Assembly: GCF_030463535.1 (NCBI RefSeq)
Contig: NC_132900.1
Coordinates: 25,196,456 to 25,260,455, forward strand
Direction of reading: 5' to 3'
DNA length: 64,000 nucleotides
Source of the DNA: Salminus brasiliensis
Lineage: Eukaryota; Chordata; Actinopteri; Characiformes; Bryconidae
Position 1 is the first letter of the stretch; every line of letters starts with the position of its first letter. Shown one piece after another: positions 24,480 through 36,500 of the stretch. The translations under genes and the position numbers were made by a program. The notes beneath the pieces were generated by a model that did not search any database, was not told where the DNA came from, and was given only the letters and a program-made list of their open reading frames with translations.

Positions 24480-24720
24480 GAATTTGCCCGGCGCTCACCA
24501 ACATGGAGATCCACGTGCGGCGCGCGGCACGTTTACATAAACAGACCGGCGCAGCGTCGCACCAATCAGCGGCAATTGACGTCACTTGATGTGTTTCCCA
24601 TGGAAACCCCGGCGGCACAGCCAATCCACGCCAGTCTCGGAGGAGGAGAGGGCGGGGCAAGGTGGGGAAGAGGGCGGGGCCCAAAATGAGGTCAGTGCGC
24701 GAGCCGTTGGATTCGGTAGT
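24480..24720 (+). promoter_or_regulatory. per2: Putative per2 promoter: E-box, E'-box, D-box, CRE, CCAAT and GC boxes
   Basis: This is an abrupt CpG-rich island. It contains CACGTG at 24512-24517, CACGTT at 24528-24533, TTACATAA (reverse of the D-box TTATGTAA) at 24533-24540 and CCAAT at 24562-24566. TGACGTCA follows at 24577-24584, a second CCAAT at 24621-24625, and GGGCGGGG-type GC boxes near 24650 and 24673. Adjacent E- and D-boxes are the known core of the zebrafish per2 light-responsive module; CRE and E'-box elements occur in mammalian Per promoters. The first non-coding exon was not resolved. A GAG|GTCAGT near 24690 is one possible donor. Confidence 0.7.
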
Positions 24721-25519
24721 AGGTTGTGGCTCAGTTGACCAAACCGATTCTTCCGAGGAGCTTTAATCAGTGAGCCAAACCGTGTGATTCGTTGCACGTA
24801 GCGCTCATAGCTCATTTCATTAAAGGCTAAAGGAATTAATAAGCCAGTTGAAGTCTACAGAGGGAAACTGTATGCATATTTAAACAACTTGTTTAATATA
24901 ATAGAAGTCATTTAATTATAAATACATTATATTCTATAGCACAGCAACAACAGCAATATTACTATAACTACAAATAACAATTATTATTATTTCTAAACTG
25001 CTATAGCATCGTTTATAAATGACACTGAAAAAAATAAAAGGGTTCAAATAGAGTAAATACAGCCAAAACAAAAAAAAAAGAACTGAAATCTAAAGCGAAT
25101 AAACAATTTATTTTATCAGATTAAACAGCAAATATGTTTTCAAATATTTGTACAAATAAACGTTATTAAAATGAACTTTAATACACATACGTATAACGTA
25201 AACAACAGCAAAAAAAAAAAAAGCTCGATTCATTTGTGAATGGACTTCTGAACTGTTTCGCCCTGAAGAACAGGTTCAAAGGAACCGATTCAGCATACCA
25301 ATTCCTTCACGGCAAAGTAGTAGGGCAGTGCGAATAGAGCCGGTGGAATACATGGGGTCTACGTTCTAGGATTTTTATCCACATGTAGCTTTAATGAAGA
25401 CACCAACGCCTTCATAAAATCAGAGAAAACTCGCAGTGTTGACGGTTTGTTCAGGTTGGTGATTAAATTCCTCTTTTATTCCTTAGAACGCTTTAAAGAA
25501 AATACGTTGCATAACGTAA

Positions 25520-25560
25520 CTCGCACTGCGCATGCGCGGGCGGCACCGATTGGGAGAATA
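25520..25560 (+). promoter_or_regulatory. NRF1-type palindrome, possible second promoter
   Basis: TGCGCATGCGCG at 25527-25538 matches the NRF1 consensus exactly and is followed by an inverted CCAAT (ATTGG, about 25549). It lies 1 kb right of the E/D-box region and could be an alternative per2 start. Confidence 0.4.
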
Positions 25561-25699
25561 AAGCCGTTTATTTGTTTTATTTAGTCTCTAGTTGTGTTTT
25601 AAGAGTATGTATCAGTGACAGTGAGTGTGCTTCGTGGTTTTGGGGTAAATCGGTGAGTTAGGATGAGTTTGGAGGGCGAGTTTGAGCGATGTAGCTCCA

Positions 25700-27030
25700 C
25701 TTTTACATAACTGTGTCAGTGTACCGTGCAGTGCATTGCAGGTCAACGTGTGAGTTTTCAAAGCCCATAGAGAGAAGGCTGGAGGTAGGGTGTTCTTTAC
25801 TTCTGCTGGCTTCTGTTCGTATTTTGTGTTATTGGATCAAATTAATGGCCAGTTTGCTTTGATATGTATCATTATGATTTCATTTCCGAGTGTTTTGTGA
25901 ATTGCACGCTGTTTGATGCTGTGTTCTAATGTATAAATGGTATATAGGCCAACTGTTGAAGACCTGTGGAGCTGTTATTAAAATGTGCATTGGAAATGTA
26001 AGATGTCTAGACATGTCTGGTGTTTAATATCAGTGTAAATACTGTTAAAATGTAAGATGGACTAATCTTGGCAATATTTATTATTTGGGCCATTGTTTGG
26101 TTCTTAGTGGAGCTCCATAGGGAGACCTAATAAACCAACACAGAGTGACAGTTTTCTCTGAACACTCCACTTTCCTCTAAAACAACGCTGTTTTGGGTCT
26201 GAGGAATGTGGATATCTGCTTCCAGTCTTGGACAATGTCAGTGTTTAGGTATTTTCAAGCTGGTTTATTCAGATTGCCACAGTATTTGTCTGCTTCTCTC
26301 TAGGAACCTTACTTGCATTTCTTCATTCAGGCCACTGGGTGCAATCCTGAAGTCCATCCTCTCTATTCATAAATGACCAAATTCTTTATACCAAATGTGT
26401 TCGGAGTGGTTCAGCACTTGCAGTTAGTGTTCGATCGCTGTAAGGTGACTCCAAAAATTGTGGACTGGATCAGGATTCCAGGGGTGGACTGTTGGGTCAC
26501 TCCCCCTCAGGACTGTGTTTTAGGCTGGTTGCTTCCAAAGTCTAACCCGATGACCCCATGATCTGCACACCCCCTACTGTAACATACCTGCTCAGCACAT
26601 GAGGGGTTAATTAGTGTATGACCTGAATTAGGTGAACTAGATGAGGGAAAGTGTATAAAGATGAGATGAAATATCTGAGTGTGTGTTTTGGAAAAGGACC
26701 AGTTTTATGTAACACTACATTTTGTTCTGTTTAGACTTCAGAGAAATGATAGTATCGCCTTGTGATATGGAGAGTTAGTATGGTTTGGTTTGTTATTAAA
26801 GTCTATGTTTTGACTGCAAACATGGAGAATTTTCAGGATTTCATAAACTTTGCCAAGAAAATTAAATAACATTTACTTTACCATATTAGTAGTGGTTGGT
26901 TGGTTGTTTTTTTGAGACTGATATTGAAATTGCAAAAATTGGCCAATACTAATCTGATCATTTTTATTTTAAAAATGAATGCCCTTTTAAATAAGCTATT
27001 TTTATTAAAGCCCTGCAGCTAAATATAGGC
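25700..27030. other. Presumed per2 5' intron, nothing recognised
   Basis: This is AT-rich sequence between the promoter candidates and the first coding exon. I see no exon with supporting motifs. Confidence 0.4.
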
Positions 27031-27035
27031 GGACC

Positions 27036-27362
27036 TTATCATGCATACACCTCATGCATACCTGTATCTCTCCATACTCATCCATGCCCATCCATACCCA
27101 TTCATATGATTCCATATCCATCTATACACATTTATACCCATATATACCTCTCCATACCATCCATGCCTATGCATACTCCTCAATGTGCTTTCATACCCAT
27201 TCATATGATTTCATACCCATCGATACCCATATACACCCATTTATATGATCCCATTCATGCTCATCCACACCAATCCATACTCATCCGAACCCTTTCATAC
27301 CCTTCCATACTAACCTATAGGTATCCATACCCCTACAAACCAATCCATACCCATACAAACCG
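27036..27362. repeat. Degenerate ~10-bp minisatellite (CCATACCCAT)
   Basis: Many imperfect copies of CCATACCCAT/TCATACCCAT occur over about 325 bp. The open frames rich in His, Pro, Ser and Tyr are products of the repeat. Confidence 0.85.
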
Positions 27363-27628
27363 AGTTCTAAACTGCGACATATTCGTTCTACTTCGGCATT
27401 CAGAGTTTATATCGGAAACTGTTTATAAAACTGTATCAGTAAAAGTATTGTATGACAGTCTGTGTGAGCTAACACAGTGATATTAAATGATCTCTGCACT
27501 ACAGGGCTCTGTGACTTTGCTCCGTTGTGTAATGTAACGGAGTGTGTTAGATACTTACAGCGCTGTTGTGTGACAGACTGCTCTGTATACTTACACTCTC
27601 TGATAAGCTCCTATTCTACAGGGAACAT

Positions 27629-27630
<2 letters not shown>

Positions 27631-27669
<39 letters not shown>
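27631..27669. repeat. (CA)n microsatellite
   Basis: This is a perfect CA run upstream of the first per2 coding exon. Further right are a (CT)n run at about 28148-28180 and (CCAT)n at about 28190-28215, just before the exon's acceptor. Confidence 0.9.
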
Positions 27670-27673
<4 letters not shown>

Positions 27674-28145
27674 CTAGTACACACTGCACTAGTGGTTCTG
27701 ACACATCTGCTTCTTCTATAAACAGTTCCATATAATACATACATGTATAATATATATAACAAAAGTTTATTGTACCCTAATTATAATCATATATATATGT
27801 ATGTATATAGGTACTATGTATATAGGCATGAATTAGGTAAAAATAGTAACTATAATAACATTTCTATTTACATATAACAATAATAATATTCATATTTTTT
27901 CATTTATTTTTTGTGTTGTTGTTAATAGTAGTTGTTATTAATATTATTATTTTGTTATTTAGTTCAACACTTGGAAATAGTAAGATGGCAGGGGCATGCA
28001 GGTCAGAGAGAGAGAGAGAGGTTGAGTTGGCTGTGGCTAAGTTAGGTGTAGTGTGTGCAGTTGGGTTAATAATTGTACAGCAGGCACCTGTAAGAGAATG
28101 AGGCAGAGGCGGAGCAGCACCGGCTTACAAAACCTGCTGCTATAA

Positions 28146-28185
<40 letters not shown>

Positions 28186-28308
28186 TCTTTCCATCCATCC
28201 ATCCATCCATCCATCTATATATGTTTCTATCTTTCTCAGGTTCCTTACTCTGCACTATGTGTCAGGTCAGCTGTTTATTGAGCTAAGCTTTGACCCCTGG
28301 CCCTACCA

Positions 28309-31300
28309 ATGTCAGCTGAGGAGCCGAAGCCGAAGCCTTACGTGTTCGGGGGCGGATCAGAGGAGGAAGAGGCAGGGTCTCCCTGTGGCTCCATGTCTCA
28401 CCTACACCGAATAGATGGGGCTTCAGATGGCAGTGAAAGCAGTCATGACCCACCCCCTTCGCCGGGGCCCCATCCTCCACTGCACGAGGATATGGAGATG
28501 GGCGGGAACGGGTCCAGCGGAAGCGGTACGGAATCCCATGGCAACGAGTCGCATGGCAACGAGTCCAACGGCAGCTCCAGTGGGAATGGCAAAGATTCAG
28601 CGATTATGGAATCATCAGGGAGCAATAAAAGGTGAGTTTTTCTGCTCTGTGTGTGTGTGTGTGTGTAGTTATTGTTTACATTAAGGTGCCATTTCTTCTG
28701 TCTGGAGGACGATTGTGCTAGCCCTCACCGTCCCAGCGCTGGTAGCATCCTGTGGTAGTAATAGTCCTTGGTAGGTGAGGGGTGGGGGTAATGCTCTGGA
28801 CGTAACTCTGCACTCGAAGTAGTGTATAGCTTTTATGGTCTGAATTGCTTATTACAGGAGTTATAAACTGTGGAGGGAAGGGATGGAAGAGAACTGTTTT
28901 GTCATATATACAATAATGAGATGTTGACTAAAAGGATTTTTTCTATATAAAAAAAGTCATTTAAAGGATAAATATTATACTGTAATTACATATTTACAGT
29001 CATTGCTTTGCCCTCTCTCTTTATGTCTTTTTACAGCTCAAACTCTCAGAGTCCGTCTCCTCCCAGCAGTTCAAATGCCTTTAGCCTGATGAGCTCAGAG
29101 CAGGATCACCCATCCACCAGTGGCTGCAGGTACCCCACAACACACACACCTTCAGAACGGCCAGTGTACAGCCAGTGCACAGTCACTAACACCTAACACA
29201 GTCCTGGCTGCCTTTATCTCTTGGGCCAGGTACCAGCTCTGTGGGCTGCAGCGGATTAAAGCTATTTAAAGCTTAGAGAAACTTTCCATATTCCGATTAC
29301 TGTAGTGTTACTGTAGTGTTTCTAAGCATATCGAACAAGACCAAGTCTATTTGCCAGCGGTTATCTAACTGCTGACCTCTGTTGACCTCCATTCACCTGT
29401 GTGTGTGTGTATGTGTTTGGTCCCTGCAGCAGTGAGCAATCAGCGAAGGCGAAGACACAGAAGGAACTCCTCAAGACGCTGAAAGAGCTGAAGCTTCACC
29501 TGCCGACAGACAAGCGCTGCAAAGGGCGAGCGAGTACGCTACACACACTCCGATACGCTCTGCGCTGCGTTAAACAGGTCAAAGGTGAGCATGCGCAAAC
29601 ATATGTGAAGAAAATAGATTATCATGTATATCAAATATGGCCACCTACATTGTAGTGGGAATAAGCACCCTTGGCTCGGATGACACTGACGAGGCACCAT
29701 GGCATAGAAATCGAATGGGATTTTGCGGGATACAAATATGACTCGGGCTATGCAATGTTCACCAAAAAGTTTCGTGGTGCAGAAGCAACATTCCAGCCAG
29801 GAGTGACAATGATTGTGAAGCTGCAATTGTAAGGCACAATTGCTACCTAATGTTGCTTTTATGCAAGGTTTTTTTTCCAAACATGTGGAGCGTTTCTATT
29901 AGTCAATTGATCATCAAAGAGACACAACAAAGAAATGTTCGTGTAATGTACAGAGAAGCGTCTGTATTTAAATGATGTAGATAAATTGATGTGTGTACTG
30001 TTCTCTCTCTCTCTCTCTCTAGCCAATGAAGAATATTACCAGATGCTGATGATAAATGACAGCCAGCCGCCCGGTCTTGATGTGTCCTCCTACACCATCG
30101 AGGAAATCAATAGCATCACCTCAGAATACACTCTGAAAAACAATGTGAGTCACCCACACTCAAATAAGTATATAAGCTTAAACATCCTGCCTATGCGTTG
30201 GCGTCACTGCAGAGACTGCGCAGAAAAAAAACAGCGTGGGAAAAAGACAAAGATAGAGCCAGATCCCACATGTTGTTAAATTCAGTTAAAGCTCAGAACT
30301 GTACATGCAATGCCTTTTAAAAATACCTTTTCAAATAGCATACAGTACTAATAAACACATCGCCGTAAACACATTTGCAGTTACTAACCTTTATGTTTCA
30401 TAAAAATGAGCAGTTCTGTATAAATATTGAATTATACACATAAAATATACACTTAGCCCAGCAGCCCAAGTATTCACCTAACAAACACTTGTAAACTCTC
30501 ATTCTGAACAAGAACCGGGAAAAGGGAAAAGAGAGAATTGGGAAAAAACACAGCGCATCCAACAAGAACAGCAATCTGGACTCACAGAAAGTGCTGATGG
30601 ATTCCACTGCACTGTGTGCAGTGTGAACACAAGGCAGAAGGCAGATTTAAACCAGTACAAACACACATTCAGCCAGTACATTTCCACTCCGTCCACTAGG
30701 GGGGCTAAAAGTATCCATTATTTGGAAAATCGCAAAGGAAATCAGGGTGTGTACAATGTATGTGTACAATAACCATTATGTGTAAAGTATATGTGTTTAC
30801 TCTGTGTGTGTGTGTGTGTGTTTGCAGGATATATTTGCAGTGGCGGTGTCTCTGATCACGGGTAAAATCGTGTACATATCGGAGCAGGCTGCAGGGATTC
30901 TGCACTGCAGGAAGGACGAGTTTAAGGACCGGAAGTTTGTGGAGTTTCTGACGCCTCAAGATGTCAGCGTTTTCTACAGCTTCACCACACCCTACAGACT
31001 GCCCGCATGGAGCATGTGCACGGGGGGAGGTTGGTATTACCATTGCTATTACTGCCTTAAGTTAGTGTAAGAGGGAAGCTGGTGAACCTTGTTAGTGTTG
31101 GAAGAGTAGCTACACAAGAATTTGGAGGCGGATGATGGATAGGTCCATTATAAGTGTATATCAGTTCTCCACTTCCACTTCCCTTCATCAGTGGTCAGTT
31201 TTTGACCATCAGGCAGATATTTAGTTCATGTTTTTACTCATTTAACATTTGATAATTATAAGCATTCTGTAACAAACTGTCCATCTACTTTTGTCATGCA

Positions 31301-33479
31301 GAGTCATCTTCTACAGAGTTTATGCAAGAGAAATCCTTCTTTTGCCGAATCAGGTGAGAATATTTTTGTATACTATTATTTCATATAGATACATATAGGA
31401 CTGTTACTACTACTACTATTATACTATTATATACCATTACTAAGCCATTTGGGACATACTATTATTAAATATACAGTACATGTCCAAATATGTCCATATG
31501 TTTGTGGACCCATTGCACCCATTGCTGCCACAGATGTACAAATGCACACAGACACAGTCTAGTCCCTATAGAAAAGTATTACCAATAGAATAGGACTCTC
31601 TGGAGCAAATAGACTTGAACTTAGGCACCATGCCTAAGGCCCAATGTGGACTAGAGGAGTATAAAATCCCCCTAACATTGAGCTGTAGAGCAGTGGGACT
31701 GTGTTCTCGGAAATAATGGTGCTCCATCCAGAAATGTTTGGGATGAGATGGGATGATTATCATGTTGCTGAATGCAGTTAAATCCTTACAGCAATGTTCC
31801 AAAATCTAGTCGAAAGCCTTCCCTGGAAAGTAGTTGCTGCAACAAAAGCAGGATCAACTATTTTCTTGATTTTGAAAGAACCATTGAATAAGCAGGTGTC
31901 CAAAAACTTTTGTCCATGTAGTGTATGGGACATAAATATATATATATATACATCTTGACAATGTGTAAAACCAAACATCTGTGTGTGTCTGCTTGTGTTT
32001 AGTGGTGGTAAGGAGAAAGAAGGCGGTCTGCAGTATTATCCATTCAGGATGACCCCGTATCTGATGAAGGTTCAGGATGCGGAACTGTCGGAGGAGCATT
32101 TCTGCTGTTTAATATTGGCAGAGAGAGTACACTCAGGATATGAAGGTAACCCACACCTTCATATGCTTCATTTGTTTCCATATATAATAGAAATTTAACA
32201 GGAAACAGATGTTGGAATGTGTCCAACATGTTCTCCATCTCTTTAGTACAGTGAAGATGACACTGTTGACTGTTTGTCTTTATAGCTCCTCGGATTCCAC
32301 CAGACAAGAGGATCTTCACCACAACACACACCCCCAACTGTGTGTTCCAGGATGTAGATGAGAGGTATGTTTAAAGATGGGCAGTCTGACCATAGGTCAT
32401 CATTACTACAATAAACAGTATCACTATACATGTTTATTAGAGTGTATGATGGTACAGTCAGTATTTTTAGAACACTGAATATCTCTGGTTTTAACCAATT
32501 GCAGACAGCCTGTAAACGACCTGTGTCTGAGAATGTGTATGAGCATATTTACTGTGTGTGTAACACTCTCTGCTCTGGCTTACAGGGCGGTACCTCTGCT
32601 GGGTTATCTGCCACAGGACCTGATTGGGACCCCTGTGCTTCTCCACCTTCACCCCAATGACAGGCCACTGATGCTGGCAGTGCACCGCAAGAGTAAGAAC
32701 AGACACACACACACCCTGTTCAGCTTCCTGCAGTTTAACTTTGTCCATTTAGCCTGTAGCAGCCACATCCATTCTACTTATAGCAGTTTAGCCCCTCCCA
32801 TCCAACTTCTAGCAGTTTAGCCCTGCAAATCAGCCAATAGCAATTGAGCTAGCCCATTCGTCCTCCAGCAGTTTAGCCCCACCCATGCATCCTATAGCTG
32901 TTTAGCCATGCAGATCAGCCTATAGCAGTTGAGCAAGCCTATTCATCCTACAGCAGTTTAGCCCCACCCATGCATCCTATAGCAGTTTAGCCCCACCTAT
33001 TCAGCTTCAGACTCATCCATTTCAGTCTGTAACAGTTTAGCCACATCCATTCTACTTATAGCAGTTTAGCACCACCCATTCAGCCTAAAGCAGTTTAGCC
33101 ATGCAGATCAGCCTATAGCAGTTGAGCTAGCCTATTCATCCTACAGCTGTTAAACCCCACCCATTCAGCTCAGACTCATCCATTTCAACATGTAGCAGTT
33201 TAGCCTTTTCAGCTAAAAGAGCCTAATTCAGCCTACCTCTGCCGATTCTGCCCACCCGCCACATTCATACACAAACACTCACACACTGTCTCATCTATTT
33301 TGTTGTGCTTGCAGTTTTGCAGTACATGGGGCAGCCGTTCGATCACTCCTCCATCCGCTTCTGCGCCCGCAACGGGGAATATGTCACCATAGATACCAGC
33401 TGGTCCAGCTTCGTCAACCCCTGGAGCCGCAAAGTGTCCTTTGTTATCGGACGACACAAAGTTCGCATGTAAGTATGTG

Positions 33480-33513
<34 letters not shown>

Positions 33514-36500
33514 ATATATATATATTCTTATATACTGTATGTATTACTGTCACCACCAGTGCAGAAGTGATGGATTTGTTGACGTATGCCTGCCTACATC
33601 ACATATTTGTGTTTACATGAACCTGTGTATGTATTGTATGTCAACATGTTTGTGTGTTTGTGTCTGTGTTACAGGGGTCCTGTGAATGAAGATGTGTTTT
33701 CAGCTCCTGCTTTTACAGAAGGGAAAATTATGGACTCAGACATTCAGGAAATCACAGAGCAGATACATAAACTACTGCTACAGGTACACACACAGGAAGT
33801 CATGCAAATGCTCCATAAGAACACTATGTGTCCAAAGGGTTATGGACACCCTTCTCATTACTGAGTACAACTGCTTTAAGGTTATTATTATTACTATTAT
33901 TATTATTATACACATGGCTTATTGCAGAGGTACTGTGTAGGCAGTGGGAACTGCTTGGAATATCAGTATATGGCATTCTTAACCTGACCTCTGCCCTTAA
34001 ACTTCCATTATTTAGCAGTGTTACCTTATAACAGTGTTAGAAATGGTACGTTTATGCCCATTTATGTCAGTCCAGCGTTTAATGCCATTTATGTCGATCC
34101 TACCTCATAACATCTGTCATACGCTAAACCCTTGATTTGTAAGTGAATGTGTGTATGTGTGTGTCTGTATTCATCTTGCAGCCAGTACACAGTATAGGCT
34201 CTAGCGGTTATGGTAGCCACGGCAGCAACGGTTCTCACGACCACCTGCTTAGTGTGGCCTCGTCCAGCGACAGCAACAGCAATGGCAACATTGCCACAGA
34301 AAACAGCAACACAGGCCAGGAGGAGGGAAGCAGGGCCAAACCGGTGAGTACAAACTAGCACAACACTACCCCCTGGTTGGTCTCTATACGCTAATACAGC
34401 TTAAAATAGCCAGTAAAAGCTTCCGAGTTGTACAGTCATGATTAAGCGTTGGCTAAAAGTTGGCTTTGTCATTGGGAGGTTTGATCTCCAGTCATGCCGC
34501 AGCCATCTGTGCCTGAGTCCCAGAGAACATAATTGGCCTCACTCTCTATGGGATGGTATGATCCCCCCTAAAAACTGATCAAACTGCTCTCCAGTTATCA
34601 AAGGGCGAGTTTCTTGCATACTTACAGCATTCAGTGGCTCACACTCAGTCCATTTCACAAATAGAATCACCAGGGGGCGCCACAGTACAAAGGTGTTGTT
34701 TCTCTTACAGGTGAAAGAATATTCTGTTTTGACTCTTGTTTGTTTGTTTTTTATGTTTGATGACATGCAGAGGTCATTTCAGGAGATCTGTAAAGGTGTT
34801 CAGATGCTAAAAACTCAGGACCAGCAGGGCTCCACTGCTAAACCAGATCAAAAAAAGAGCACAGAAAGTAAGTGTGTGCAAGATTGTTAAATGTCTTCAC
34901 CATATGAGGACATTTGTTTTGTTGAAAAAAATATTTTTGCCTTTACTTTTTTTTTATTATTATAATGTTAATCTGTTTTACTAATATATGTCTTATTTTC
35001 CATCTCCAGCAGGGTTAAAATCCCCAGGCGTTAAACACAAGGACTCCGCTCCGGTGGTCAGAGATGGTACTGCAGCCGTGGAGGAACTGCGGGACCAGAC
35101 CATGTACTCTTACCAGCAGATCAGCTGTTTGGATAGTGTGATAAGGTGTGTGTCTGTATGTGTGTATGTGTCAGCATGGGCATGACATAGGTACATCCAT
35201 ACATCGTAATGATTGTTACAAGGCAGTTGTCGCTGGTATTGTACAGTGGTGGTTGTTGTTGTTTACAAGTTCTATGTAACTGATGTAAATCTCTAATTTT
35301 TGGGTCAAGTTATGATTATCAGGCTCACCTGTTTGTGTGTGTGTATCTGTTTGTCTCAGGTATTTGGAGAGCTGTAATTTACCCATTACAGTGAAGCGGA
35401 AGTACCAGTTCTCCTCCAACACCACCTCCTCTAACTCAGACGAGGAAAAGAAAGGTTCGAACGGAGCCCTGCAGAACCTTCAAGGTGACCATAGCTATCA
35501 AACTTACACAATCAAAGTTGAAATCTTAACTGTGTGTATGTTCAATATTACACACCTAATACACCTCTTTAGACCATGTAGAAACACAACATACTATGTA
35601 CTATATTATATATATTGTGAATATCGGTATGATATTGTTTTCCAGTAAAATATAATAATTGTGTGGTTTTATATTTGTGGTAAATAGCACAGCTAAATGG
35701 CATTTATTGATTCTAAAATATTCTTTATGTTTTTATATATTATATGCTTATTTCTGTTAATTCCTTCTAGATCCTGGATCCAGTAAGAAGCCTCCGGCTG
35801 GTCCTGCTGCTGTGGTCAGTGGTACTTTGGCTCCTTTGCCCCTGCCCACCAAGCCAGAGAGTGTGGTGTCAATCACCTCTCAGTGTTCCTACAGCAGCAC
35901 CATCGTACACGTGGGAGACAAGAAAATGCAGCCTGAATCAGGTAGAAACACACACAAATGATTACACACACATCTGGCCATTTTGGGGATATGCGGTTCT
36001 TGCTTTACATCGATGGTGTTTATATTCACTGTACATTTGTACTGCTGTAAAATGAGAGACGACAAATCTGCGCTTATCTACCACGCAGAGATAATTGAGG
36101 ATGTAGCAGAAAGCCCCGCCCCTCCAGCACCTGTCAGCATGGTGTCTCCTCCCACCACGGAGCAGGGAACCTATCGGAAACTAGGGCTGACCAAGCAGGT
36201 TCTGGCTGCACACACGCAGAAGGAGGAGCAGGTGTTCCTGAGCCGCTGCAGAGAGCTGTGCCTGAGCCGGAAGCTGCAGAAAGACTGTCTGGCAAACACG
36301 GGCAAAAACCGTGGACAAGCTGCTGATGGTAAAGCACACATACTGACATAAAAATGACTGACTCATGATAATAATTTTCAAATTAAGAATGTTAAATATA
36401 GATAGAACTATATTATATTTATATTCATATATTTATTCATATAAAATTTTTTTTTTTTTTTTCCCCTCTCTCTCTTAGTTCCATCAGGACCTCGTGCGGC

